From Proteles cristata cristata (taxonomy: Eukaryota > Chordata > Mammalia > Carnivora > Hyaenidae), in contig JAESUZ010002395.1 in the NCBI GenBank assembly GCA_017311185.1, positions 744,001-808,000 of the forward strand: DNA of 64,000 bases, written 5' to 3'. A model generated the notes under the pieces. That model made no database searches, had not been told where the DNA came from, and saw nothing but the letters and a program-made list of their open reading frames with translations. This document shows positions 23,040 through 34,637 of the stretch, piece after piece; within the stretch, counting starts at the first letter, position 1, and every line of letters begins with the position of its first letter. The translations under genes and the position numbers were made by a program.

Positions 23040-23237
23040 TTTTTATATATTTTTTAAGTTTATTTATTGGGGGTGGAGGGTGAGGAGCAGAGAGAGAAGG
23101 AGAGAGAGAATCCTAAGCAGGCTTCATGCTGTCAGCACAGAGCCTGATGCAGGGCTCAAACTCACGAACCTCAATGTCATGAGCTAAGCTGAAATCAAGA
23201 GTTGGATACTTAACCAGCTGAGCCACCCAGGTGCCTA
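23040..23237 (-). mobile_element. CAN-SINE
   Basis: Reverse orientation. CATGATTGGTCTT at both ends is the duplication. Confidence 0.95.
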
Positions 23238-24039
23238 ATAACCATGATTGGTCTTAAGGATGCTCAGAGCAGCAGGAAGAATGTCAGACACAGGAAGAGA
23301 ACCGAGTTGGCATATTCCAGTCTTGGGAGGCTAAAAGAGAAGTCTCCATCCTAGAGAGGGGTGTCAGCAGAGACAGCGGGCAAGGGCATGTGTCGCGGGT
23401 CACAGAGGAAAAGGTAGTAAAGGAATGAAGGATAAATAAACAGACATCCATTCAAGAAATAGGACAGGCAAAAGAGAGAGAGAACACACTGGATAATTTA
23501 TTATGTAAACCTCTTAATTTTATTGTCTTAAAATTTATTATCTGAGCACATATTAATTTACCTAGTTAAATACTTAGCACGGCTTATATTGAATAAATGT
23601 GATAGAAATTGAATCTAATTCTGTCTAAAATATAGGGCATACCTCATTAAAATTATAGCTATGGCCATCAGCCTAGGGTAAAAAAAATCACTTCAAAATC
23701 TCAATTGATTGTCTATTTCTAGCAATTCTTTTTTTGTGGGGGGAGGGGGACATGTCACTATTTCCTTAACTTGCAGTATCACAGAAAAATACCAATGCAT
23801 CTACAATCTTCCTACATTTACCCATTTTAACAGTTAATAGCCTTTATAAATACTAAGCCTGAATCACTTGTACTTTTACCTGAGTTCTTACTCTTGCTGG
23901 AAATTTTTAAAATAATGATTCTTACACTTTATGTGATAATTGTATAAATAGTTATAGTAAATAGTTAAATTCTATGACCTTTTTTAATTGATGTCTTCTC
24001 TACTGCATCCTTTTAAAATTTCTCCTTTATATTGAATTA

Positions 24040-24270
24040 GGGGCGCCTGGGCAGCTCAGTCGGTTAATTGTCTGACTCTGGCTCAGGTCATGATCTCACA
24101 GTTTCTGAGCTCAAGCCCTGCGTCAGGCTCTGTGCTGACGGCTCAGAGCCTGGAACCTGCTTCGGATTCTGTGTCTCCCTCTCTCTTTGCCCCTCCCCTG
24201 CTTGTTCTCTCTCTCTCTCTCTTTTTCTCTCTCTCTCTCAAAAATAAACACTAAAAATAATTTTTTTTAA
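24040..24270 (+). mobile_element. CAN-SINE
   Basis: Head GGGGCGCCTGGGCAGCTCAG with a long CT expansion before the AAAAATAAACACTAAAAATA tail. Confidence 0.95.
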
Positions 24271-24299
24271 TGTCTAATTACACTTTCATCTTGTTGAAC

Positions 24300-24530
24300 T
24301 GAAACTCTCTTCTCATTAAACACCAACTCCTTATTCTCCCTCCCTCTTTTTGTCTTTATGATCCTTACTACTCTGAGTGACTCCTATAAGAGGAAGCACA
24401 TAGTATTTGCCTTTTTGTGACTGGCATATTTCATTTAGCACAACGCACTCAAAGTACATGCACGCTGTTGCATATCCCAGCAACTTTTATGTTATAATAA
24501 AATTCCACTGTATCCAAGGAATTTGATCCT
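24300..24530 (-). mobile_element. L1 3' fragment
   Basis: Reverse-orientation L1 text (GCACATAGTATTTGCCTTTT, TATTTCATTTAGCACAACGC). Confidence 0.75.
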
Positions 24531-24648
24531 AATCCTAATAAGTTGGGCCTTGTATACACTGAAGAATCAGTTTCATTTCATAGATATCTGATTGTTATTA
24601 TTTTTTTATAAAATTCTCCAGGTATGCTTTAAAACCATGAGTGAAGAG

Positions 24649-24847
24649 GGGTGCCTGGGTGGCTCAGTCGGTCAAGCATCCGACTTCAGCTCACATCATA
24701 ATCTCGTGGTTCAGGAGTTCAATCCCCACGTCGGGCTCTGTGCTGACAGCTCAGAGCCTGGAGCCTGCTTCAGATTCTGTGTCTCCTTCTCTCTCTGCCC
24801 CTCCCCGGCTCATGCTCTGTCTCTCAACAGTAAATAAATGTTAAAAA
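24649..24847 (+). mobile_element. CAN-SINE
   Basis: Head GGGGTGCCTGGGTGGCTCAG, ending 38 bases from the LVRN exon 13 donor. Confidence 0.95.
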
Positions 24848-24885
24848 CACACAAACATACACATAACTGAAGGGAATGTACTCAC

Positions 24886-24941
24886 TTCGACAAGGAAAAG
24901 GCATCATCGATCAGCTGCAGTCTGTGAATAACAGGGATGGC
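24886..24941 (-). CDS. LVRN: LVRN exon 13
   Basis: Residues 449-466: AIPVIHRLQLIDDAFSLS, plus two bases of a Lys codon. The R-x-Q-L-I-D-D-A-F-x-L motif marks the start of the helical C-terminal (ERAP1-C-like) domain in M1 enzymes. The acceptor is CGCTTGCAG and the donor AA|GTGAGT, phase 2. It is 56 bp, the shortest exon seen here. Confidence 0.97.
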
Positions 24942-25919
24942 CTGCAAGCGAGATACAAATATGTACAGGAAGAGATGAGAACATGGAGAATATGTTTCTA
25001 GTACTAAAATAATTTCCAGAATAATATTCACAATAATCACACTATTTCAGAATCCACGCTGCTCCCAAAGCACTTTCACGTGAATTGACTCATGTGCTGA
25101 GAAAGATAATTATTAAGGATAGTACCCTTGATTTATTTATTATACATCTGGTTTTGATAAATGGTCCCTCTGGACATCAATCATAAGGCTTTCATCTGGC
25201 AGAGCATTTTGCCAAAATACTCCCTGAAAAATGGCATGTTAGAAAATGAAACAGGAAGCCATGTCTAAAAGGCTGCTCAAAAGAGAAAGCACACGTTAAA
25301 TTGTATTCTAATGTCCAAATTGTTGTCAGGAGACATTTTGGCCTAGGAAGTCTTACGTAAATATTATTTAGCACCATGTGGTAATTATCTGTCTAGTACA
25401 GTATCTGGTAAGCAGGGTCCTGTCTTCTCAAGATCTTACTAAATTGACACAATCCACCAACAGAGCACTTTGGATCAAAGAAAGGCGGGGGTCAATTGCC
25501 AACCTGACTGCTTAGGCTTCTGTTTGAGCCCCCTGGCATTGCCCGGCCACAGGACTCTATGGAATTCCTTCTACACCTCGCATGTTGTCACAAGTGTGGT
25601 CCTAGAAAATCAGTCTTTACAACATCTCTTTGAACTTCTCAGCATGCTAGACTTCAATCTTCCCCTGGTAGTACTCTCATTTCTTTTCTGGCAGTAATAA
25701 CACTTGGGTTTTCTAAATTAATATTAATGGCAGACATACTGTTTCATTTGCTCCCCAATTACAGAGTAAAAATAACTGACCTCAGTGCTTCAATAAGTAA
25801 GCCTACAATGGTTTCAAGAAATCATTGCTAGACTGGCATGATCTTGCTTGCATGGCCTACAGGGCCCATAGAAATCAATAAGAATGTAGAATGTAGAATA
25901 AGAATATAGAATAAGAATG

Positions 25920-26112
25920 AAAAAGACTTTTTTCTGAGTCAGGGGGAATGAGCAGGGGACGAGCAGAGAGGGAGGGAGACAGACAGAATCTGAAGCAGGC
26001 TCCATTCTCAGTGCAGAACTGGACATGGGGCTCGATCCCACGACTGCAAGATCATGACCTAAGTCAAAATCAAGGGTCAGATGCCTAACCGACTGAGCCA
26101 CCCAGGGACCCC
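25920..26112 (-). mobile_element. CAN-SINE
   Basis: Reverse orientation, head ending CCACCCAGGGACCCC. Head-to-head with the next element, 33 bases away. Confidence 0.93.
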
Positions 26113-26145
26113 AGGAATATAATGTTTTAAGAATTAACACTTTCT

Positions 26146-26363
26146 GGGGCGCCTGGGTGGCTTAGTCGGTTAAGCGTCCGACTTTCGCTTAGGTCATGAT
26201 CTCGCTGTTCGTGGGTTCGAGCCCCGCGTCGGGCTCTGTGCTGCCAGCTCAAAGCCTGGAGCCTGTTTCAGTCTGTGACTCCGTCTCTCTCTGACCCTCC
26301 CCTGCTCACGCTGTCTCACTCTCTCTGTCTCCTAGAAATAAATAAAACATTTAAAAAAAAAAA
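26146..26363 (+). mobile_element. CAN-SINE, youngest-looking copy
   Basis: Perfect 17-base duplication AAGAATTAACACTTTCT at 26129-26145 and 26364-26380, an intact head GGGGCGCCTGGGTGGCTTAG, the TTTCGCTTAGG variant, and a pure A run in the tail. Confidence 0.98.
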
Positions 26364-26380
26364 AAGAATTAACACTTTCT

Positions 26381-26690
26381 AGCATATATCGAGTACCCAT
26401 TAAGGGCTTACAGGTTTTAAGCATATGTTTACCTATGTTATCTCTAACTCTTGTGATAAATAACAAAGATATATTATTCCTATCTTACTATTTTCAATAT
26501 TTTTTAAGTAATCTCTACACCCAATGTAGGGCTCAAACCCACAACCCCGAGATCAAGAGTTACATGCTCTACCAACGGAGCCAGCCAGGTGCCCCTGTTA
26601 TTCTTATTTTAAGCGATGAGATGGAAATGGAGCATTTAAGTAGCTTGTTTAAGATCACAAATCTAATGATTAATAGGAAAATGTACTCTG
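26381..26690 (+). mobile_element. MIR-like element split by a tRNA-type SINE
   Basis: TCGAGTACCCATTAAGGGCT and TAGCTTGTTTAAGATCACAA are MIR-like, separated by the SINE at 26494. Confidence 0.65.
26494..26596 (-). mobile_element. tRNA-Lys-type SINE head without CT tail
   Basis: Minus strand reads GGGGCACCTGGCTGGCTCCG, then TTGGTAGAGCATGTAACTCT. Same type as the copy at 16953. Splits a MIR-like sequence with TTATTCCTATCTTA / TTATTCTTATTTTA flanks. Confidence 0.85.
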
Positions 26691-26882
26691 ATTTTCACCT
26701 AGGAATGTAAAATTGTTGTAGAAAAATGCTATTAATATTCAAAAACAATACACTCAACCAAAATCTCCCCTCTCTAGGAATGAAGGGAAAAAGTCCTGTG
26801 TGACATGGTGTGAAAGGTGGCAGTGAGGGTAGAGTCTCTTCCCACCACATGGGTTTATGAAAGCTTAGCTCTACAAGGCTCT

Positions 26883-27090
26883 AGGGGCGCCTAGAGGCCT
26901 CAGCTGGTTAAACATCTGACTCTTGATTTCAGTTCAAGTCATGATCTCATGGTTTGTGAGCTTGAGCCCCGCGTCAGGCTCCGTACTATCAGTGCAGTGC
27001 TTGCTTGGGATTCTCTCCCTCTCCCTCTCTCTCTGCCCTTCCTCCGTTCTCTTTCTGTCTCTTAAAATAGGTAACCTTAAAAAAAAAAAA
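26883..27090 (+). mobile_element. CAN-SINE
   Basis: Diverged head GGGGCGCCTAGAGGCCTCAG with the TTGATTTCAG variant, about 55 bases from the LVRN exon 12 donor. Confidence 0.93.
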
Positions 27091-27145
27091 CTCCAGAGTG
27101 CAATATTAATGTTACTTAATAAGAGGCATAAAAATATAATGTTAC

Positions 27146-27285
27146 CTTAGGATCTTTTTCCAGCTGTTGCTTTAACTTTTTCCAACCTAATTTATCATAG
27201 TTAACTCTGTAATAGCCAGTCATATTCAAATTGAGAATCACCCAGTCATGATCAGAATCTGAAATTTGCATTTCGGGAAATGTTT
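27146..27285 (-). CDS. LVRN: LVRN exon 12
   Basis: Residues 402-448. It reads [20 protein letters not shown] and then [17 protein letters not shown], the M1 block (N-x-x-x-x-G-Y-Y-R-V-N-Y) at the end of the beta-sandwich domain. The acceptor is CTTTCTAG and the donor AAG|GTAACA. It is 140 bp and supplies two bases of the Lys codon shared with exon 11. A sequon NMT is present. Confidence 0.97.
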
Positions 27286-27640
27286 CTAGAAAGGAATATG
27301 GGAAAACCATGAAATGCTACGTCTAAAAATATTCCAGTACATGTTTATACTCTATCCTCTTAATTTTAAACAGTAAACCCAATAAACCCAACAAAAAATG
27401 AAAGGAAGTCTAAAATATATACTGATCTTACCATATATTTTTTTCATAAGTAATGGCTTTTGATTTGAAACTTTTCTTTATGGTTCTATGTTCAACCGGA
27501 ATGATATAATATTTTAGTTTTAAGCAAGACAGCTTTTCAAAAGCTGTACGCTTCAACATTTTATTCTCTACCTTGATATGTGTGTGTGTAATATATATTC
27601 ATGCATGTATGTGAAAATATTTTAAAAATTTGTTACTTAC

Positions 27641-27717
27641 TGCTGCTTTTATCTAGCCAAACTAGAGACTGAGTGATTCCATTTTTTATCCAAAGAATAG
27701 GTACAATCCATGTGTCA
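27641..27717 (-). CDS. LVRN: LVRN exon 11
   Basis: Residues 376-401: DTWIVPILWIKNGITQSLVW, then LDKSS. It belongs to the beta-sandwich domain. The acceptor is CCTAATAAG and the donor A|GTAAGT in phase 1. It is 77 bp. NDT, formed across the exon 10/11 junction, is a possible sequon. Confidence 0.96.
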
Positions 27718-27892
27718 CTTATTAGGAAAAATAAAAAACAAAAATTCAGTTTATTTTCACACATAAGACATAAATTCTGAGCCAACAGTAAGGGAGATGA
27801 GAAAAATAACAGACAGAACCTGAATTCTTCGGTAATTTTCTCGGATATGCAAGGGTTTGCTCTTGGGATTTTTCATTGTTGTTTTTATTTTT

Positions 27893-28109
27893 ATTTATTT
27901 AAAAATTTTTTAATGTTTGTTTATTTTTGAGAGAAAGAGAGCTGAGCAGGGGATGGGCAGAGAGAGAGAAGGAGATACAGAATCGAAAGCAGGCTCCAGA
28001 CTCTGAGCTGTCAGCACAGAGCCCAATGCGGGGTTCGAACCCACGAACCTTGAGATCATGACAGAAGCTGAAGTCTGACGTTTAACCGACTAAGCTACCC
28101 AGATGCCCC
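27893..28109 (-). mobile_element. CAN-SINE
   Basis: Reverse orientation. The flanks TTTTCATTGTTGTTT and CATTCAATGTTGTTT form the duplication. Confidence 0.95.
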
Positions 28110-28629
28110 CATTCAATGTTGTTTCTATAAGCCAGTTTTTCTTTGTCCATTCGTCTTTTCTTTTATTCTTTCTTCTTTACTTTTTCTTATAACTTAAGGT
28201 AGCTACTAAGACTATCTTGTATCTGAAACTTTTTTTTTTGTATCTGAAACTCTCAAGGCCTGTTTATATTAAATTACAGCCACTTTGCCTCACTTGGGGG
28301 TTGTTCAAATGCTGCAGACAGACCCAAATCCATCTGTGCCAAGAGAGGCAAAGAGTAATTTAAGAAGAAAAAGCTTGACAAACATTTCAAAATGCTATTC
28401 TGCCTCAAGCTTTCTCCCCATCTGAAAATTGTTCAGCACAGACCAGCCAGATTATTCATATTTACTGAAAGCCGACATTCTTCCCATGTTGGTAGACGTG
28501 ACCTGAAAGGAGCTGACGATCACAAGGAGGACATTAGTCATCTGAAGAGTCACACTCCTTGGAGTTTGGGCAAGACTTGCAATCTTGCTCAAACGCTCAC
28601 AAGTCTGGTTTCTCAGAAGACTCTGAATG

Positions 28630-28800
28630 AGGGTATGTGTTGAATCACTAAGGCGCGCATCTTCTCAAAAGTCACGGAGTCGTGATGAGCACAGGGTGAT
28701 GGATGGAAGTGTTGAAATAACTGTATTGCAGGCTTCAAACTAATATAAGACCGGATGTTAACTAAGTGGAATTAAAATTAAAACTTAAAAGAAAAAAAAA
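28630..28800 (+). mobile_element. L1 3' end with poly-A
   Basis: Carnivore L1 3' terminus: GTGATGAGCACAGGGTGATG, AAACTAATATAAGACCGGAT, GTTAACTAAGTGGAATTAAA, then an A run. Confidence 0.85.
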
Positions 28801-29760
28801 AGCAAGTCACAGATTCGCAGAGTGACAAGGGAACTTCAGTTCTGTTCCTTTCTCCTGGGGTTTTAGAGGAAGAACAGGGTGTGCTCCATTCTTTGGTGAT
28901 GCTATTTGAAAATGACTCCCTCCCTCGTGTGTGCTGATAATGTACCACAGTGAGATGTGAATATCAGAACCTTATCAAACACATTTGGAACATTCTCTAA
29001 CAAGTTAAGAAAGGGAAGGCAAGGATAGGAGAAGAGATCAGTGCTAAGCTGCCTTATACTCATTTTTTCACTTCGTTTTAATGACAGTCCTCTGAGATAC
29101 ATGTGGCCACATTTACTTTATAGTTAAGGACTGAAACTCAGAGATTTTTGAAATGAGACCTACTCAAGGCTTGAATTTCAGTGAAGTTGACATTTAAACC
29201 CAGATGTCAGGGAATCTAAAGGCCCTAATTCTAACATTATAGGCACAGCTATAAATACACACGTACACACATGTGGACATGCGCAGAATGATTTCTCAAG
29301 GAAGCCATGATCGTACAGTTCTGTTTCTAGGGAAAAGAAAACAGCTGTGCTTCAGGATCCTCTTTTCTACCGATTAACATGAGGCCGTGCACGGTTCTAT
29401 CTTCTTGTCTCTCACCCAGAATCCTGAGTAAATGCATTCCTTCTGTCTGAAGGGCAAAGAAAATACATAACCGCCAAAGCACTGGTTGCTGGCGTCATCC
29501 TAATTGCCAGGGGAGGGGCACTGCCTTGAACCCTTCAATAAAGATCTCTGGCCTTGCTCAACACATCACTGGCTCTGCCTCATGCCAGCACCCCGGAAAC
29601 AACACTCAGTGTGGACCAGGAAGGTGCCATCTCAGAGCCCCTCTGCAGAAGAAGGTGTACCCAGCTGGAATTATATGCTTCCTCAGCCTCAGGCTGTTTT
29701 CCATTTGGTCAGACCTCTACCTCCCAAAGAAGGTGAAGACAGAGGAGCAAATGTACCTAC

Positions 29761-29933
29761 TTGTGGGTCAGGAGAGTCTGATTTTTAACCTTTCCAAGAT
29801 AAAATGGCTCCTGTTTCATGGCGCCAGTGGATACGTTCAAGGTGATGACTGGAAAACCACTCTGGTGTGTCCAATGGTCCATTATGCTTTTTACTGGTGC
29901 TGGCAAAAGAATTTTACTCTGGTTGTCAACAAC
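29761..29933 (-). CDS. LVRN: LVRN exon 10
   Basis: Residues 319-375, crossing from the catalytic domain into the beta-sandwich domain. It contains the M1 block IMDHWTHQSGFPVITL followed by NVSTGAMKQEPFYL. Sequons NVS and NQT are present. The acceptor is TTAAAACAG. The exon ends AA|GTAGGT in phase 2, and the split codon with exon 11 encodes Asn. It is 173 bp. An opposite-strand reading frame of 138 codons over this exon is only its shadow. Confidence 0.97.
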
Positions 29934-30160
29934 CTGTTTTAAAAAATCATCACAAGAGAAGATATTTACCATCAAAATCTTCTGGGGGAGCGATCTCCTA
30001 AAAGAAACTCCCTGGCTATTTTATTTCTCATCTATGCAGTAATTCCCAGTGGGTGATATGCTGGACCAAATTCAGAATGTTGTTCAACTGTACATGTGAA
30101 TGAATCCTTAGTTCGTTCATTCATTCATTCAACACAGATGTCAGGAAGTAAGACAATTAC

Positions 30161-30226
30161 CATTTGAAAATGCCTCCATAGATCATCTTGCTCAGCATTT
30201 GAGTAAGAAAATGTCTTCAAGTATGA
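30161..30226 (-). CDS. LVRN: LVRN exon 9
   Basis: Residues 297-318: SYLKTFSYSNAEQDDLWRHF, then QM. This 22-residue exon follows a T-rich acceptor (TTTTTTACAG) and ends ATG|GTAATT. Phase 0 at both ends. It agrees almost completely with human laeverin, which helps fix the gene identity. Confidence 0.97.
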
Positions 30227-30351
30227 CTGTAAAAAAAAAACAAAAACAAAAACAAAACAGAAGAATGGAAAAAGCTAAGGTTAAAATAAATAACATGCCA
30301 AAACGATTTATGTCTACTGCCTGCCGGGTAACAATAATTGTGCAAACTCAC

Positions 30352-30417
30352 CTTGAGTGCACTGATAAATAAATTCTCATTCAGGAAGCTAGAAAGCATT
30401 CGGACCAAAGATGCTCC
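30352..30417 (-). CDS. LVRN: LVRN exon 8
   Basis: Residues 275-296: GASLVRMLSSFLNENLFIS. It completes the Y-N-K-G-A-S block begun in exon 7 and lies in the catalytic domain. The acceptor is TGTCTTAG and the donor AAG|GTGAGT, phase 0 at both ends. It is 66 bp, and only 125 bp of intron separate it from exon 9. Confidence 0.97.
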
Positions 30418-30631
30418 CTAAGACAGAAGAAAGAGTCCATCATTTGAACAAATCCAATATATAAATACCAACACATTCCATTTTGATGAGCAATATTCTG
30501 GGCTTTTCTTCCAATTGCTTTGTGGACTTCAGTTGAATGTTTACGTTATCCCAAAATTGCTGATAAAATCATAGACTGTCACTAATTATTAGGTAAAAAG
30601 TGAACAAATAGCCTACATATAAAGAAGTCAG

Positions 30632-30851
30632 GGGGCACCTGGGTGGCTCAGTCAGTTCAGCATCCAACTTTGGCTCAGGTCATGATCGCACAATTCATGA
30701 GCTCAAGCCCCGCATCAGGCTAGTGCTGACAGCTCAGAGACTGGATCCTGTTTCAGATTCTATGTCTCCCTCTCTCTCTGCCCCTCCCCTGCTCGTTCCC
30801 TCTCTCTCCTCCTCTTTCTCTCAAAATTAAACATTAAAAAATGAAGAAAAA
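30632..30851 (+). mobile_element. CAN-SINE
   Basis: Flanked by AAAGAAGTCAGG and AAAGAATTCAGG. Confidence 0.95.
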
Positions 30852-30887
30852 AAGAATTCAGGATACATAACATGTTTTATTTTGTTT

Positions 30888-31235
30888 TCTTAAATAGTTT
30901 ATTGTCAGGTTGGTTTCCATATAACACCCAGTGCCATCCCAACAAGTCCCCTCCCGCATGCCCATCACCTCCCTTCCCCTCTCCTCCACCCCCATCAGCC
31001 CTCAGTTTGTTCTCAGCATTTAAGAATCTCTCATGGTTTGCCTCCTTCCCTCTCCTCAACTATTTTTCCCCCTTATTCTCCTCTATGGTCCTCCATTAAG
31101 TTCCTCCTAATCCACCTATACATGCAAACATATGGTATCTGTTCTCTCTGCCTGACTTATTTCACTCAGCATAACACCCTCAAGTTCCATGCATGTTCCT
31201 ACAAACGGCCAAATTTCATTCTTTCATCTTTTAAA
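30888..31235 (-). mobile_element. L1 3' fragment
   Basis: Reverse-orientation L1 end: TTTATTGTCAGGTTGGTTTC, TATGGTATCTGTTCTCTCTG and ATTTCACTCAGCATAACACC. Confidence 0.85.
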
Positions 31236-31535
31236 CTGAGATATTTACATAGTAAGAATAAACTTCCACCAAACAGAAGGGTTCGCTTTAAAAGTAGCAA
31301 GTTGTCTCAGTGTTTTTATAGTGATGGATGGTACTGAGCACCTAATATGGACTTGATTAATTTGCTAGATGAGAATTGATTTATCCACCTCTTCTGAAAT
31401 TCATCCACTGAAGAAAATTACGGTTATTTGTATCAAAAGTTTTCTAGTATCCTATTAGTCTATTATTCTTAGAATCCATTTTAATCACCTTAATGCCAGA
31501 GTGCAAAGCAAAAGAAAATAGGTAACTGATTTTAC

Positions 31536-31679
31536 CTTGTTGTAAGTAAATAAGTCAAAGAGCTCATTTATTTCACTGGTTTCTGTGAAATTTTCCACCT
31601 TCAAGGACACAGCTCTAGACACCAGGGCGTGATCTTCACTGAGGACATGATGTAAAATGTTAGAAAAAAAGATCTCATT
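31536..31679 (-). CDS. LVRN: LVRN exon 7
   Basis: Residues 227-274 of the catalytic domain, from NEIFFSNIL to FDLFTYNK. Tyr272 aligns with the transition-state-stabilising Tyr that precedes the KGAS block in M1 enzymes. A sequon NFT is present. The acceptor is CCTTTTAG and the donor AAG|GTAAAA, phase 0 at both ends. It is 144 bp. Confidence 0.97.
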
Positions 31680-32619
31680 CTAAAAGGAAAAGAGTGAGCA
31701 GCATTAACATCTTAGGTTTCACAGAAACACAAAATTCAAATGCTTTCAAAATACTTACCAAAATTACTTCCAAAAACTGACACTGAAGAGAAGGGAAAAC
31801 AGTCAGATGTGCTCCATGAGCTGTTATATGCCAAATAAGTTAGGATTGTTTGAATGACAAGACTCTAAGATACTTGCCTTCCCCTTTAGTAGCCCTTTTT
31901 ATTTCAATGGAAAAAAAAACCCAAACCAAAACACCAAACCTGTTACAAAAGTTGATGTGTTTTCCAGGAGAGCCATCTACACTCTCCCAAAGTGGGTCCC
32001 TGGCCATAAAGGCAGGACCCGGCAGGCAATACCATTGCTAGGTGGTTTTAATCCTCTAGAATTTTATTGGTAATTTTATTAGTAACCCTTTATAATGGAT
32101 CAGTCTCTGTTACGTGAACATTTGCAAACCAAAACCAGGCCAGATTTACAGATCCAGTGATGATGTCAGAATTTGTCATTGGAAATAAGCCCACAGACTG
32201 GATAGTACAGCTTATGGATCATGCATGAGGAGATGGAAACTTACTATATTTTAATGAGAAGTACAGAACACTGAAAAAAAAAATAGACTTCTCTCAGCCA
32301 CATGACAAGGGGCACTTCTTTTTGGAAGGAGAGATAAAAGGAAAACCCAGGTATAGCCAGAGAAGTGTGTGGGAAGGCAAAGCTGAAGAAAGGGTAGCAG
32401 CAAAGAGACATGAGAGACAGCTGGCTCAGACCATCCGGGTCTGAGTGAGCCCCCTAATAATCTCTGGGGGGCCCCAAGCTGACTCCTTCAAATTCTGCCT
32501 GCTTCCATTTGACAATGTTCTAACCAACCCTCTCCTAGTACCGTATTATTTTTCATTTAACACCATTGATTTGGCAGTTATCAAACTCTGCTCTTCCAGA
32601 AATGAGACAGCCTGTCATT

Positions 32620-32672
32620 TAGAACAATGCAGCTCAAACTTTAATGTGAGTAAGGATCACCTGTGGATATGA
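32620..32672 (+). mobile_element. MER5A-like fragment
   Basis: AATGCAGCTCAAACTTTAAT followed by GGATCACCTG resembles the MER5A left end. Cut off by SINE insertion next to it. Confidence 0.6.
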
Positions 32673-32689
32673 TCGATATGTGAATTCAG

Positions 32690-32910
32690 GGGCACCTGGG
32701 TGGCTCAGACAGTTAAGCATCTGACTTTGGCTCCGATCATGATCTCGGGGTTCATGGGTTTCAGCCCCATGTTGGGCTCTGTGCTGACATCTCGGGGCCT
32801 GGAGCCTGCTTCGGATTCTCTGTCTCCCTTTCTCTCTGCCCCTCCCCTGTTCACGCTCTCTTTCTCTCTCTCAAAAATAAACATTAAAAAAATTAAAAAT
32901 AAATATATAA
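32690..32910 (+). mobile_element. CAN-SINE
   Basis: Head GGGGCACCTGGGTGGCTCAG, inserted next to a MER5A-like remnant. Confidence 0.95.
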
Positions 32911-33516
32911 AATAAATGCATAGTTGCAGAATGGCCCATTATTGAGTCAATGAATGAACCATAATTGACTTCATCATTTCCCTATTAGTTAGGCATTGAA
33001 ATGGTATTCAGCTTTCTGTTGTTATGAATAATGTTTTAATGAACACCATTATATGTAGACTTTTCCAGATTTTGTGAACCCCACCACTGTCCCCTGGATG
33101 GATTGCCTCTTCTGCCTGCCTGGTGTAAGGTTTTATATCATCTTCTGGGTATCATTGTAATAACACAAGTCGACAGTGATGAATGGGGCAAACACCTCTT
33201 CCTCAATATCCTTGAGGTCTTTTCTCCTCTGGGCCACCCATAAATTGAAGCTTGTTCCAGCCTGTTCCAGTCCTGCTGGAGGGAAACACTTATACAAAAA
33301 GTGATGTTAGACTTTAGAAATGCGTATCTAGCCACTACATACAGTGATTGGAGAAAGTGAGTCTGTACACTCACCATTACTTTCTTCCCGTAGCTGTGAG
33401 ATTATAAAGAAAAAGATCCACTCTCATTAAATATATTATTATCCTAAGAAATACAACAGTATTTATTATAATAAATGTGCATGGAATATCACCATGGTTG
33501 AAAGCACAGGCTTTGG

Positions 33517-33720
33517 GGGCACCTGGATGTCTCAGTCGATTAAACATCTGACCATCTGACTCTTGATTTCAGCTCAGGTCACGATCTCATGGTTGGTGGG
33601 TTTGAGCCCTGCGTCAGGCTCTGTGCTGGCAGTGCAGAGCTTTCTTGGGATTCCCTTTCTCCCTCTCTCTGTCCCTCCCCATTCATGATTTGTCTCTCAA
33701 AATAAATAAACTGGAAAAAA
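33517..33720 (+). mobile_element. CAN-SINE, TTGATTTCAG variant
   Basis: Head GGGGGCACCTGGATGTCTCA with a small internal repeat (ATCTGACCATCTGAC). Flanks AAAGCACAGGCTTTG and AAACACAGCTCTTTG. Confidence 0.94.
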
Positions 33721-33839
33721 CACAGCTCTTTGAAACTGTGTTACTCACAAAAGGCAACCCAACTGTATCTTTCTGAAACTCAGTTTCTCCATTTAGAAAT
33801 GGAGGAAAGAACATTGTGTTTATTGTATTATTATCAAGA

Positions 33840-34190
33840 CTAAATACATTTACATAAAGTTCTTAGCACAGTGCCTGGCAAACAGGACATGTTCAGTGAG
33901 GGTTAGCCACTTGCAATCACTTATCATAAACGTCACTATTATGATTTCCTTAGAGTTTGCTAATGATTGGGTCAGATAATGGATACAACACTCCATAAAT
34001 GGTAGTTGACACGATGCCACCTCGTAGATCCTCAACAACTTGTTGCATGAATTATTATTGTTGTCGTGACTGCACGAAACTTACTTTACAAATGAGGAAC
34101 TAAAGCTTAGAGGTGGTCAGCTTGCAATGATTGCAAAAACAGAGTAAGATCTGACTGCCTACAAGACTCCGATGTTTCTTCCCCTCCTGC
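33840..34190. mobile_element. MIR-like element(s)
   Basis: AGCACAGTGCCTGGCAAACA and TTTACAAATGAGGAACTAAA are typical MIR text. Possibly two copies. Confidence 0.65.
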
Positions 34191-34637
34191 TAAGTCTGCT
34201 GCTTCCTTAGGCCGGGCAGAAGAAGAGAGACAGAAAAGTCAGTGGGTGGCAGCATCAGAGCTGGGGCCTCAGGGACCAAGAAACCAACTGGTGCCTGATG
34301 TTTTCTGAATCTGGGGCCATGGCCCACTCATAACATGTTTTAATGACTTTCAGCTGAAATTAGACCAAGAGAAAAAAAATGGAAATCTGATTCAGCATAT
34401 GGTTCTGTGATTCTCTTTCTCAACGTCAATTTAACGGCCAGATTAAAAGGAAGCCAAAGTTCTTGATCTCGCAAAGATCGCTGAAATACGGCTTTACGCT
34501 TTTAAAAAATAAAGCTCATGGCAGATTCTTCAAGCGCCAGGTTCTGATGCTCTTTGGCCCAGGGTTATATTCAGGCAGCTTCACAAACACTGACAAATGC
34601 AGATTCAGAAAAGAGGTATTAAGAAAGCAATGATTAT

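Larger units (their letters stand above)
21696..24885 (-). other. LVRN intron 13
   Basis: Old repeat at 22100-22760, SINEs at 23040, 24040 and 24649, and an L1 fragment at 24300-24530. Nothing is recognised in 21700-22095 or 23240-24035. Confidence 0.8.
24942..27145 (-). other. LVRN intron 12
   Basis: SINEs at 25920, 26146 and 26883, plus a tRNA-Lys-type element at 26494 inside a MIR-like stretch (26381-26690). Nothing is recognised in 24990-25915. Confidence 0.8.
27718..29760 (-). other. LVRN intron 10
   Basis: SINE at 27893, an L1 3' end at 28630-28800 and a MIR-like segment near 29100-29235. Nothing is recognised in 28110-28625, 28805-29095 or 29240-29760. Confidence 0.8.

Noticed and set aside
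29526..29942. 138-codon open frame on +
   Set aside because: Antisense shadow of LVRN exon 10 and its flank.
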